From Bacteroidales bacterium UBA755 (GTDB taxonomy: Bacteria; Bacteroidota; Bacteroidia; Bacteroidales; UBA932): a stretch of 24,235 nucleotides of DNA. Position 1 is the stretch's first letter. The number at the start of each line of letters is the position of its first letter. The stretch covers positions 9,617 through 33,851 of the forward strand of contig DBKH01000051.1 in the NCBI GenBank assembly GCA_002297815.1, in the 5' to 3' direction. The position numbers were made by a program, and so were the translations under genes. The notes under the pieces were generated by a model that did no database searches, had not been told where the DNA came from, and saw only the letters and a list, made by a program, of their open reading frames with translations. Of this stretch, positions 16,560-24,235 are shown one piece after another.

Positions 16560-18605
16560 ATGAAAACCAATATACATTATCTTCTCGCAGCCCTTCTTCT
16601 ATCTAGCTTCGCACTTGTCTCCTGTAATGACTATCTTGACAAGGAACCATTGTCAGCGATCGCTCCAGAACAATACTTCAACAATGAAAGCGACCTGCAG
16701 GCTTATTGCAATGGCCGCTATACCGAAGTCCTGCCGAGCCATGAGAACTGGAGCTACGGAATCTATAGCGACAATGCCACAGACATAATGTCTGACATTT
16801 ATCCTGATGCCAAGTACCAGACGGGAGACTGGAAGACAGATCTCAAGAACGACAACTACAAGTGGGAGAACATAACAACAATCAATTTTTTCTTCGACAA
16901 TGTGCTTCCGAAATATAAGGCCGGCGGAATCAGTGGCAATCCAGCGAATGTGGCGCACTACATAGGTGAGATGTATTTCTTCCGGGCTTTTGAATACTTT
17001 AAACGTATGAAGCTGTTCGGTGACCTTCCGATCGTCACATCGTGTCTTCCTGATGAGACTGAGGCTTTGACAGATGCCAGCAAACGTGCCCCGCGCAATG
17101 AGGTCGCGCGTTTTATCCTTGAAGACCTTGACAAGGCGTACGAACTTCTCAAGCAGTCTAAGATGGCGACGACGCGTGTCAATGCTAACACTGCTATGCT
17201 GCTGAAGAGCCGTGTTGCCCTTTATGAAGGCACGTTCGAGAAGAATTTCGCTGGAACCGCATTTGTCCCAGGAACCTCAGAATGGCCTGGAAAATCAAAG
17301 GATTACAATTCGGATTTCACTTTCAAGGCTGGTTCTCCGGAAGCGGAGGTGAGATTCTTCCTCGAAGAGGCTGTGAAGGCTGCGGAGATAGTCGCGGAGG
17401 AGGCAAAAGGATCCTTGATGACTAACACTGGAGTTGTTCCGCAGGAAGAAGGCAAATCGCTTGCTGATTACGAGTCGGAGAATCCTTGGCTTGCGATGTT
17501 CGGATGTTCGGATTTGAGCAAGTGCCCGGAGGTTCTTCTGTGGCGCCAGTACTCCAAGGCTTTGGGCATAAACCATAATGTCGTAGTCCAAGCTCAGAAA
17601 GGCAATCAGGGCATCGGCTCCACCCGTGGACTTGTCGATGGCTTCACAATGGCCAATGGCCTACCTATTTACGCCTCTGGTTCGGGGTACCATGGGGACA
17701 ACACCATACATAACGTTCGTCTTGACCGTGACCCGCGCCTTGTCGTCCTCCTCAAGGAACCAGGGCAGAAGAATGTGCTTATCGCAAGCAGCGATGGTAC
17801 CCACGCCAATCCTGTGGAGGGAATTCCAGCGTTCTGGGAGACAAGCAATGAGCAGAAGTATTCCACCGGCTATGCCCTACGTAAGGGCAATACTCCAGAT
17901 GCTGCGGAATGCGGCAATGGGCTGTGTTCGACCGCGTGTCCCGTCTTCCGGAGTGTAGAGGCTCTTTTGAATTACATTGAGGCTTACTATGAGTTGAACG
18001 GGACGCTTGGCGGAAAATGCGATGAGTATTGGCGTGCGGTCCGTGGACGTCATATCGGACTTGAGCCGGACTACAATGTCACTATTGACGCAACGGTTAT
18101 GGATGAGGAGGCCAAAGGGGATTGGGGAGCCTACACAGCAGGCAAGATCATAGACCCTGTGCGCTACAACATCCGACGTGAGCGCAGGAACGAACTGATG
18201 GCTGAGGGTTATCGCTGGGATGACCTCGTGCGTTGGCGCGCTCTTGACCAACTTATCACCGAGCCTCGTCACATAGAAGGATGCCATCTTTGGAATGCCG
18301 GAGATGAGATGATTGAATATTTCGCCAGATTCGGGTCAGGAGATTATGCCGATCCGGCTAAGCTGAAGGCAAAGATCGAGAGTGTCGTGTCCAAAGCAAG
18401 CGAGAGTGAATATGTCCGTCCACATCGCGGCAACAACTCCACTCAGGTAGTCAACGGTCTAACCTGGCATATGGCCCACTATCTTCAGCCAATGCCTATC
18501 AAGCAGATGATGCTTACAGCACCGGACGGAGCCACTGTGTCGGATTCTCCGCTTTATCAGAACCCTTATTGGCCTTCGCAACCAAGCCAACCAGCGGAAA
18601 AGTGA
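16560..18605 (+). CDS. susD-like: SusD/RagB-family surface glycan-binding lipoprotein
   Basis: A 681-residue surface lipoprotein. The signal peptide ends in a lipobox LVSC with Cys22 as the lipidated residue, followed by NDYLDKEPLSAIAPEQYF, the usual start of SusD proteins. Typical helical (TPR-like) segments follow, for example YIGEMYFFRAFEYFKRMKLFG with DLPIV after it, and the family signature RRERRNELMAEGYRWDDLVRW at about 538-558. It forms the lid of the SusC transporter and binds the polysaccharide outside the cell. At 681 residues it is longer than the starch-type SusD (about 550), which fits a large RagB-type member. It lies 11 nt after susC and 7 nt before the GH30 gene, clearly in one operon. 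Confidence 0.95.
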   Translation: MKTNIHYLLAALLLSSFALVSCNDYLDKEPLSAIAPEQYFNNESDLQAYCNGRYTEVLPSHENWSYGIYSDNATDIMSDIYPDAKYQTGDWKTDLKNDNYKWENITTINFFFDNVLPKYKAGGISGNPANVAHYIGEMYFFRAFEYFKRMKLFGDLPIVTSCLPDETEALTDASKRAPRNEVARFILEDLDKAYELLKQSKMATTRVNANTAMLLKSRVALYEGTFEKNFAGTAFVPGTSEWPGKSKDYNSDFTFKAGSPEAEVRFFLEEAVKAAEIVAEEAKGSLMTNTGVVPQEEGKSLADYESENPWLAMFGCSDLSKCPEVLLWRQYSKALGINHNVVVQAQKGNQGIGSTRGLVDGFTMANGLPIYASGSGYHGDNTIHNVRLDRDPRLVVLLKEPGQKNVLIASSDGTHANPVEGIPAFWETSNEQKYSTGYALRKGNTPDAAECGNGLCSTACPVFRSVEALLNYIEAYYELNGTLGGKCDEYWRAVRGRHIGLEPDYNVTIDATVMDEEAKGDWGAYTAGKIIDPVRYNIRRERRNELMAEGYRWDDLVRWRALDQLITEPRHIEGCHLWNAGDEMIEYFARFGSGDYADPAKLKAKIESVVSKASESEYVRPHRGNNSTQVVNGLTWHMAHYLQPMPIKQMMLTAPDGATVSDSPLYQNPYWPSQPSQPAEK

Positions 18606-18612
18606 TCGCGCG

Positions 18613-20157
18613 ATGAGGAAAATAGTTGCAACTGTCAGCCTGTTGATCTGTATGTCAGCGGCTGCACAACAGAAAATAGTGTTCAACGTTAATCCGGGAC
18701 TGCGATATCAACAGATAGACTGTTTTGGGGCATCTGATGCGTGGAGCATGCGTTTTATTGGTGAGATGCCGGAGCCTGTGCGGAATGATGTCGCCAGATT
18801 GCTGTTCAGCCCGGAATTTGACGACAATGGAACCCCTGAAGGTATCGGTCTCAGTATCTGGCGTTTCAATATTGGGGCAGGAAGTGTGGAACAAGGAGAC
18901 GAAAGTCAAATCAACCACGGTACAAGGACGGAATGTTTTCTTAACGCAGATGGAACCTACGACTGGAATAAGCAGCTTGGGCAGCGGAATTTCCTTAAAC
19001 TCGCAAAACGGTATGGAGTGCCATATTTGTTGGGTTTCCTGAATTCACCGCCTGTGCATTACACAAAAAACGGCCTTGCCACCAACACAGGACGCGATGG
19101 AACATTCAATCTCAAGGACGATGATTATGATGCTTTCGCCAAATTTATGGTCGATGTGGTTGAAGGGTTGAAAACGCACGATGATGTGACTCTTGATTAC
19201 ATCTCACCCGTGAATGAGCCTGATGGCAGTTGGAACTGGCAAGGTCCAAAGCAGGAAGGATCTCCGGCAACAAAATATGAGATAGCCAGACTCGCGCGCA
19301 TCCTCGACAGCGAGCTGCGGTCACGAGGATCCGACACTAAGATAATAGTGCCTGAATCTTGTGATTACAGGTGTATGATGTCAACTCACGGGACAGGACC
19401 GGAGCGAGGGTATGAAATCCAGTCGTTCTTTTCTTCCGACAGTACCAACACTTATCTTGGCAATCTTGGCAATGTGCCAAGACTGATGGCGGGACACAGT
19501 TATTGGACAAACACTCCGGTCGATTTTATGAAGGAGTGCCGCAAGGCTCTTCGAGACTCTCTGCGAAAATATGATATCGGTTTTTGGCAAAGCGAAGTTT
19601 GCATAATGGGCAATGATGAAGAGATTGGAGGTGGAGGGGGTTACGACCGCACTATGAAGACGGCTCTGTATGTTGCCAGAATGGTGCACCACGACCTCGT
19701 CTTTGCTGATGCGAGAAGCTGGCAGTGGTGGAGAGCGGTTGGAGGAGACTATAAGGATGGATTGCTATTCCAATACCGAAGTCCGGGAGCAGTCTGTGAC
19801 ACAATAGTGGACTCAAAACTTTTATGGTCTTTCGGCAATTACAGCAGGTTCATCCGGCCGGGGGCGGAACGAATGTGCGTGACACGCGGTAGATCCAAGG
19901 ATCCGGACAGCGCCACAGACCCTTGGGGATTGATGTGCTCGGCATTCCGCAACAAGGACGGACGCGATGTGATTGTCGTGATTAATTATGGCGACACTGA
20001 CGAGATTATTACTGTCAGTGGAGTGAAATCCGGTTTATGGAGCCAATACCGTACTTCTGATGTGGCGGAAGAGTCACTCGCTTTTGTGGGGAAGCATAGG
20101 CATCTAAAGTCCGTTACTGTTCCCAAACGATCAATAACTACCTTCGTTAGCCGATAG
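18613..20157 (+). CDS. GH30-family glycoside hydrolase, secreted
   Basis: A 514-residue retaining glycosidase with a signal peptide ending about residue 18 (SAAAQ); the sequence before it is not a good lipobox, so a soluble periplasmic enzyme is likely. The TIM-barrel (about 30-410) carries GH30 marks: IDCFGASDAWS near the N-terminus, FLNSPPVHYTKNG, then SPVNEPDGSWNW with Glu202 as acid/base and FWQSEV with Glu328 as nucleophile. Residues about 420-514 fit the small beta-domain that flanks the barrel in this family. GH30 includes endo-beta-1,6-galactanases, xylanases, glucosidases and fucosidases, and the subfamily cannot be fixed here. With the beta-galactan enzyme encoded 16 nt downstream, cleavage of beta-1,6-galactan side chains is the favoured inference. 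Confidence 0.87.
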   Translation: MRKIVATVSLLICMSAAAQQKIVFNVNPGLRYQQIDCFGASDAWSMRFIGEMPEPVRNDVARLLFSPEFDDNGTPEGIGLSIWRFNIGAGSVEQGDESQINHGTRTECFLNADGTYDWNKQLGQRNFLKLAKRYGVPYLLGFLNSPPVHYTKNGLATNTGRDGTFNLKDDDYDAFAKFMVDVVEGLKTHDDVTLDYISPVNEPDGSWNWQGPKQEGSPATKYEIARLARILDSELRSRGSDTKIIVPESCDYRCMMSTHGTGPERGYEIQSFFSSDSTNTYLGNLGNVPRLMAGHSYWTNTPVDFMKECRKALRDSLRKYDIGFWQSEVCIMGNDEEIGGGGGYDRTMKTALYVARMVHHDLVFADARSWQWWRAVGGDYKDGLLFQYRSPGAVCDTIVDSKLLWSFGNYSRFIRPGAERMCVTRGRSKDPDSATDPWGLMCSAFRNKDGRDVIVVINYGDTDEIITVSGVKSGLWSQYRTSDVAEESLAFVGKHRHLKSVTVPKRSITTFVSR

Positions 20158-20173
20158 TACAACAACGAAAGAA

Positions 20174-23100
20174 ATGAAATTCATACATTATTTAAAGATT
20201 ACCGTGCTTCTCCTAATGTTGACACACACGTTGGGAAGCCACGCCAAGGACATAGTAAACGGGGAAGTATGGCTGGACACCTCCGGCAATCCGATCAACG
20301 CCCACGGGGGAGGCATAATGTACCACAATGGCAAATACTATTGGTACGGTGAGTATAAGAAAGACAAGACTGTCCTTCCGGAAGGTGCTGGATGGGAAAG
20401 TTACCGCACGGATGTCGGGGGAGTATCTTGCTATTCGTCCACAGATCTGGTAAACTGGACGTTTGAGAGGATCGTGCTTCCGGCGGTGACTGATGACCCG
20501 TCACATGACCTCCATCCGTCCAAGGTGCTTGAGCGTCCCAAGGTTGTCTATAACTCCAAGACCGGAAAGTTTGTGATGTGGGCGCACGTGGAAAGCGCAG
20601 ACTACGGAAAAGCCGCGGCGGGAGTCGCTGTGAGCGACTCTCCGACAGGGCAGTTTACCTATCTGGGCTCTTTCCGCCCTAACAACGCCATGAGCCGTGA
20701 CCAGACAATCTTTGTCGATGATGACGGCAAGGCTTACCAATTCGCTGCTTCGGAGAATAACGCGACTCTTTACATCAATGAGTTGACGGAGGACTACTTG
20801 CGTCCTACAGGGCGTTTCACTCGTAATTTCATCGGACAAAGCCGTGAGGCTCCAGCTGTCTTCAAGAAAGACGGAAAGTACTATATGATTACATCCGGTT
20901 GCACAGGCTGGGATCCAAACACGGCTGAACTTGCCGTCGCTGACTCTATTATGGGTGTCTGGACTGTGGTGGGCAATCCGTGCACAGGCAAGGATGCCGA
21001 CAAGACATTCTATGCGCAAAGCACATACGTGCAGCAAATCTACGGCAGGAAAAATCTGTACGTTGCGATGTTCGACAGATGGAACAAGTATAATCTGGAG
21101 GATTCACGTTATGTATGGCTGCCGGTCTCGTTTGATAAAGGCAGTGTGACTATCCCGTGGCGTGAGAAGTGGAACCCTGACGAATTTGCCGAGCGGGAGA
21201 GATTCGAGGCGGGAGATTCGACCTTCCTGCTCAATGGCAAGCCATTCATCGTGAAGGCGGCTGAATTGCACTATCCTCGTATTCCAAAGGAGTATTGGGA
21301 TCATCGTATCAAGATGTGCAAGGCTTTGGGAATGAACACTGTCTGTCTGTATGTCTTTTGGAATTCCCACGAAGCGGAAGAGGGGAGGTTCGATTTTTCC
21401 GGGCAGAATGACCTCCGGGAGTTTATCGGACTCTGCGATGCTAACGATTTGAAGGTTATCCTCCGCCCCGGTCCGTATGTCTGTGCCGAGTGGGAGATGG
21501 GAGGCCTTCCGTGGTGGCTGCTGAAGAAGAAGGACATCCGCCTAAGGGAGGAAGATCCGTACTTTCTTGAGAGAGTCGGTATTTTCCAGAAAAAAATCGC
21601 GGAACAGGTCGGAGATCTCACGATCGACAAGGGCGGCCCGATCATAATGGTTCAGGTTGAGAATGAATATGGTTCTTACGGCATAGACAAGCAGTACGTT
21701 TCCGCTATACGTGACATCATCCGCAAGCATTTCGGCAGCGACATCACGCTTTTCCAGTGCGACTGGTCATCCAATTTTCTGAACAACGGCCTTCACGATT
21801 TGGTATGGACCGTCAATTTCGGTACGGGGGCGGACATCGACCAACAGTTTGCTCCGTTGAGGAAGGCGCGCCCGAATTCTCCTCTGATGTGTTCGGAGTT
21901 TTGGAGCGGATGGTTTGACAAATGGGGAGCCGGTCATGAGGTACGACCAGCTAAGGATATGATCGCTGGGATTGACGAAATGCTGTCCAAAGGCATATCC
22001 TTTTCACTGTATATGACGCACGGAGGTACGAACTGGGGGCATTGGGCAGGTGCGAATTCCCCTGGATTCGCTCCAGATGTCACCTCCTACGACTATGACG
22101 CTCCGATAAGCGAGTCTGGTCAGGCGACAGAGAAGTACCGGGCGCTGAGGGAAACCTTGGCCAAGTACCTTGACGGTGAGAGGCAGAATCCTGTCCCACC
22201 GGCTATTAAAACGATGAAAATCAAACGGTTCGATTTTACTGAGGTCGCACCTCTGCGTGAGAACCTTCCATTGCACAAATCGGATGCCGACATCAAGACT
22301 ATGGAGGAATATGACCAAGGCTTTGGATCGATCCTGTATCGTACGACCCTTCCGGAATTGGATGTGCCGACATTGCTTACTGTGAGCGAAGCTCACGATT
22401 TCGCTCAGATATTCATTGACGGTGAATATGTCGGCAAACTCGACCGCTGCAACGGTGAGCGGGAGTTGATGATCCCGCCTTGTAGGAAGGATGCTTGTCT
22501 TACGATCCTCGTTGAGGCTATGGGGCGCATCAATTTCGGACGAGCGATCAAGGATTACAAGGGAATCACTGACAAGGTGACGTTGACTGCTGAGGTTGAA
22601 GGACGCAAGTGGGAGAGTGTCCTCCGGAATTGGCAAATCTACAACATAGTGGATGAATACCAGACTTACGCATCGATGAGATACCGTCCGATATCAGAAA
22701 AGGACAGGTCCAGAGACCGGATGGTCAGGGGGGCATATCGTGCCACATTCAACATAAAAGGAAATCCATCTGATACCTTTCTCAATTTCGAGACATGGGG
22801 TAAGGGACTTGTTTATGTCAACGGTCACCCTCTTGGTCGCATCTGGGAAATAGGTCCTCAACAGACCCTCTATATGCCGGGATGCTGGTTGAGGAAAGGT
22901 GCCAATGAGATTATCGTGTTTGACATACTCGGTCCTCGCGAGGCTTCTTCAGAGGGATTGCCGGAACCGAAACTGGACCAGCTTCTAGTAAAGAAACGTA
23001 AGACTCATCGTGAGGAAGGGCAGACGCTTGACCTTAGCAACGAGACCCCTGCATATTCAGGAACATTCAGTCCTGACGGTGGATGGCAAGAGGTGAGGTT

Positions 23101-23479
23101 CGGTGCCACGGTTAAGGGGCGGTACGTCTGTGTCGAAGCCCTGAATTCCATCAACGGAAGTGAAAACGCTGCGATTGCTGAGATGTATTTGCTGAACAGC
23201 AAGGGTGAGCGCCTGCCTCGTGAGCCTTGGACAGTCCTATATGCGGATAGTGAGGATTTGGATGGAGGAAATCATTCCGCTGACAAGTCTTTTGATCTTC
23301 AGGAGTCAACCTATTGGCAGACTGTTCCCGGTGTGGCTTTTCCTCACTCCATTGTCATAGACCTCGGTGCGTCACAAGACATCTCCGGTTTCCAGTACCT
23401 TCCCCGTATGGAGGAAGATACTCCAGGCGCTGTCCGCGATTTCAGAATTTACGTGAAAGACCGTCCATTCAGATATTAG
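20174..23479 (+). CDS. Multidomain GH43-GH35 enzyme with C-terminal discoidin-like region (exo-beta-1,3-galactanase/beta-galactosidase type)
   Basis: An 1101-residue secreted protein (signal peptide to about residue 24, GSHAK) with two catalytic modules. Residues about 26-330 are a five-bladed GH43 propeller of the exo-beta-1,3-galactanase type: NPINAHGGG and YYWYGEY replace the usual base Asp region, Glu120 (LERPKV) and Glu225 (SREAPAVF) fit modulator and acid, and Gln282 (YAQSTYV) fits the unusual base. Residues about 342-665 are a GH35 TIM-barrel with VQVENEYGSYG (Glu498 acid/base) and CSEFWSGWFDKWG (Glu575 nucleophile); beta-sandwich segments follow to about 930. Residues 957-1101 are discoidin (F5/8 type C)-like and may bind sugar. 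The enzyme could strip terminal beta-galactose from a beta-1,3-galactan backbone and its branches. It is the last gene of the PUL, ending before a two-sided terminator. Confidence 0.9.
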   Translation: MKFIHYLKITVLLLMLTHTLGSHAKDIVNGEVWLDTSGNPINAHGGGIMYHNGKYYWYGEYKKDKTVLPEGAGWESYRTDVGGVSCYSSTDLVNWTFERIVLPAVTDDPSHDLHPSKVLERPKVVYNSKTGKFVMWAHVESADYGKAAAGVAVSDSPTGQFTYLGSFRPNNAMSRDQTIFVDDDGKAYQFAASENNATLYINELTEDYLRPTGRFTRNFIGQSREAPAVFKKDGKYYMITSGCTGWDPNTAELAVADSIMGVWTVVGNPCTGKDADKTFYAQSTYVQQIYGRKNLYVAMFDRWNKYNLEDSRYVWLPVSFDKGSVTIPWREKWNPDEFAERERFEAGDSTFLLNGKPFIVKAAELHYPRIPKEYWDHRIKMCKALGMNTVCLYVFWNSHEAEEGRFDFSGQNDLREFIGLCDANDLKVILRPGPYVCAEWEMGGLPWWLLKKKDIRLREEDPYFLERVGIFQKKIAEQVGDLTIDKGGPIIMVQVENEYGSYGIDKQYVSAIRDIIRKHFGSDITLFQCDWSSNFLNNGLHDLVWTVNFGTGADIDQQFAPLRKARPNSPLMCSEFWSGWFDKWGAGHEVRPAKDMIAGIDEMLSKGISFSLYMTHGGTNWGHWAGANSPGFAPDVTSYDYDAPISESGQATEKYRALRETLAKYLDGERQNPVPPAIKTMKIKRFDFTEVAPLRENLPLHKSDADIKTMEEYDQGFGSILYRTTLPELDVPTLLTVSEAHDFAQIFIDGEYVGKLDRCNGERELMIPPCRKDACLTILVEAMGRINFGRAIKDYKGITDKVTLTAEVEGRKWESVLRNWQIYNIVDEYQTYASMRYRPISEKDRSRDRMVRGAYRATFNIKGNPSDTFLNFETWGKGLVYVNGHPLGRIWEIGPQQTLYMPGCWLRKGANEIIVFDILGPREASSEGLPEPKLDQLLVKKRKTHREEGQTLDLSNETPAYSGTFSPDGGWQEVRFGATVKGRYVCVEALNSINGSENAAIAEMYLLNSKGERLPREPWTVLYADSEDLDGGNHSADKSFDLQESTYWQTVPGVAFPHSIVIDLGASQDISGFQYLPRMEEDTPGAVRDFRIYVKDRPFRY

Positions 23480-23506
23480 GCTTATACAATCCGGTACAAA
23501 AATTAA

Positions 23507-23541
23507 AAGAAGGTGGCTAACAGAAATTAGCCACCCTTCTT
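23507..23541. terminator. Two-sided terminator between the PUL and the convergent oxidoreductase gene
   Basis: AAGAAGGTGGCTAA at 23507-23520 pairs with 23527-23541, with one unpaired C and a 6-nt loop. It is followed by TCTATTTT on the plus strand and, read the other way, by TTTAATTTTTG. It can therefore end both the plus-strand PUL transcript and the minus-strand oxidoreductase transcript. Confidence 0.8.
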
Positions 23542-23557
23542 CTATTTTAGCGGAACA

Positions 23558-24235
23558 CTACTTGCCAGCGAGGCGGGCGTAGGTGCCGTAACGTACTTTG
23601 GCGAATTCCTCGGTGAGGCTCAGGAGTTCCTGGGCTCTGTCAGGGAACAGTTTGTAGAGTGAGGCGAAACGAACCTCTCCCTTGAGAAAGTCCTGGAACT
23701 TGGTCCAATCAGGCTCCTTGGAGTCGAGAGTGAACGGATTCTTGCCTTCAGACTCGAGGGCCGGGTTGTACCTGTAGAGGTGCCAGTAACCGCAATCAAC
23801 GGCGAGCTTCTCCTCCTTCTGGCTCAGACCCATACCAGCCTTCAGACCGTGGTTGATGCACGGTGCGTAAGCGATGATGAGTGACGGTCCATCGTAGGCC
23901 TCAGCCTCCTTGATGGCGTTCAGGTACTGTGCAGGGCTTGCACCCATGGCGACCTGAGCGACATAGACGTAGCCATAGCTGATGGCCATCATGCCGAGAT
24001 CCTTCTTGCGGATCTTCTTGCCAGAGGCAGCGAACTTGGCGATCGCACCGGCAGGGGTTGCCTTGGAACTCTGTCCACCGGTGTTGGAATAAACCTCGGT
24101 GTCGAGAACGAGCACGTTAACGTTCTTGCCGGAGGCGAGCACATGGTCGAGTCCACCGTAACCGATGTCGTAGGCCCAACCGTCACCACCGAAGATCCAC
24201 TGGCTGCGGGCCGGGATGAAGTGCTTGTAGTCAAG
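23558..24235 (-). CDS. nifJ: Pyruvate:ferredoxin (flavodoxin) oxidoreductase, C-terminal part
   Basis: The C-terminal 225 residues of a gene that runs off the right edge; the visible frame opens with LDYKHFIPARSQW. It includes the thiamine-diphosphate-binding stretch GGDGWAYDIGYGGLDHVLASG, then LDTEVYSNTGGQSSKATPAG, a highly conserved block of the single-chain enzyme, and the family's end segment with CINHGLKAGM, where the Cys binds the proximal iron-sulfur cluster. The full protein is usually about 1170-1200 residues. It oxidises pyruvate to acetyl-CoA and CO2 with reduction of ferredoxin in the cytoplasm, a core step of anaerobic metabolism. It is convergent with the PUL and has no functional link to it. 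A GTG near 24142 lies inside the conserved block and is not a start codon. Confidence 0.95.
   Translation of the reverse strand, partial: LDYKHFIPARSQWIFGGDGWAYDIGYGGLDHVLASGKNVNVLVLDTEVYSNTGGQSSKATPAGAIAKFAASGKKIRKKDLGMMAISYGYVYVAQVAMGASPAQYLNAIKEAEAYDGPSLIIAYAPCINHGLKAGMGLSQKEEKLAVDCGYWHLYRYNPALESEGKNPFTLDSKEPDWTKFQDFLKGEVRFASLYKLFPDRAQELLSLTEEFAKVRYGTYARLAGK

Noticed and set aside
22004..22636. 210-codon open frame on the minus strand inside the GH35 region
   Set aside because: The plus-strand frame there has conserved GH35 sequence; the reverse frame shows no domain, signal peptide or promoter.
20174..23479. Possibility that the GH43 and GH35 parts are two genes wrongly joined
   Set aside because: The reading frame is continuous with no stop, the GH35 part has no signal peptide or start context of its own, and the junction reads as ordinary coding sequence.

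Overview
The window looks like a chromosomal segment of a Bacteroidales bacterium with roughly balanced GC. Three things support this: a SusC/SusD pair, a one-polypeptide hybrid two-component sensor facing it, and repeated matches to the Bacteroidetes -7 promoter box TAnnTTTG (TAAATTTG, TAAGTTTG, TATATTTG, TATCTTTG, TACTTTTG). The GC content seems higher than that of classic Bacteroides, which would fit Prevotella, Alistipes or an uncultured relative. This is inference; the genus cannot be read from these genes.

Left part (1-4200): the last codons of an unidentified gene, a convergent LysR regulator, then divergently a small Xre-type repressor gene followed 20 nt later by a secreted M16 zinc metallopeptidase, closed by a strong hairpin terminator. 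Middle part (4243-8755), all on the minus strand: an NfeD-like membrane protein, a flotillin-like SPFH protein and a second small Xre regulator form one operon. Its terminator sits inside the promoter region of the next gene, a secreted esterase-like protein made of two tandem alpha/beta hydrolase domains. The two Xre proteins are close paralogues, about three quarters identical by eye, yet sit beside unrelated genes.

Right part (8900-23479): a compact polysaccharide utilization locus (PUL). A 1349-residue hybrid sensor/regulator on the minus strand is divergent from susC, susD, a GH30 glycosidase and a large GH43-GH35-discoidin fusion enzyme, all tightly spaced on the plus strand. The expected scheme is: glycan capture and import across the outer membrane by SusD/SusC, cleavage in the periplasm by the GH30 and the GH43/GH35 enzyme, and sensing of a released oligosaccharide by the hybrid sensor, which then activates susC. 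The GH43 domain carries the residues of the exo-beta-1,3-galactanase group (Glu, Glu and a Gln in place of the usual Asp base) and is followed by a beta-galactosidase-type GH35 domain, so a beta-galactan such as type II arabinogalactan is the most likely substrate. A shared terminator then separates the PUL from the 3' end of a pyruvate:ferredoxin oxidoreductase gene that runs off the right edge.

The most unusual items are the two-enzyme GH43-GH35 fusion, the duplicated esterase with two intact triads, and the flotillin operon that ends in an Xre regulator with a paralogue 5 kb away. I saw no tRNA, rRNA, CRISPR array, transposase or phage gene.
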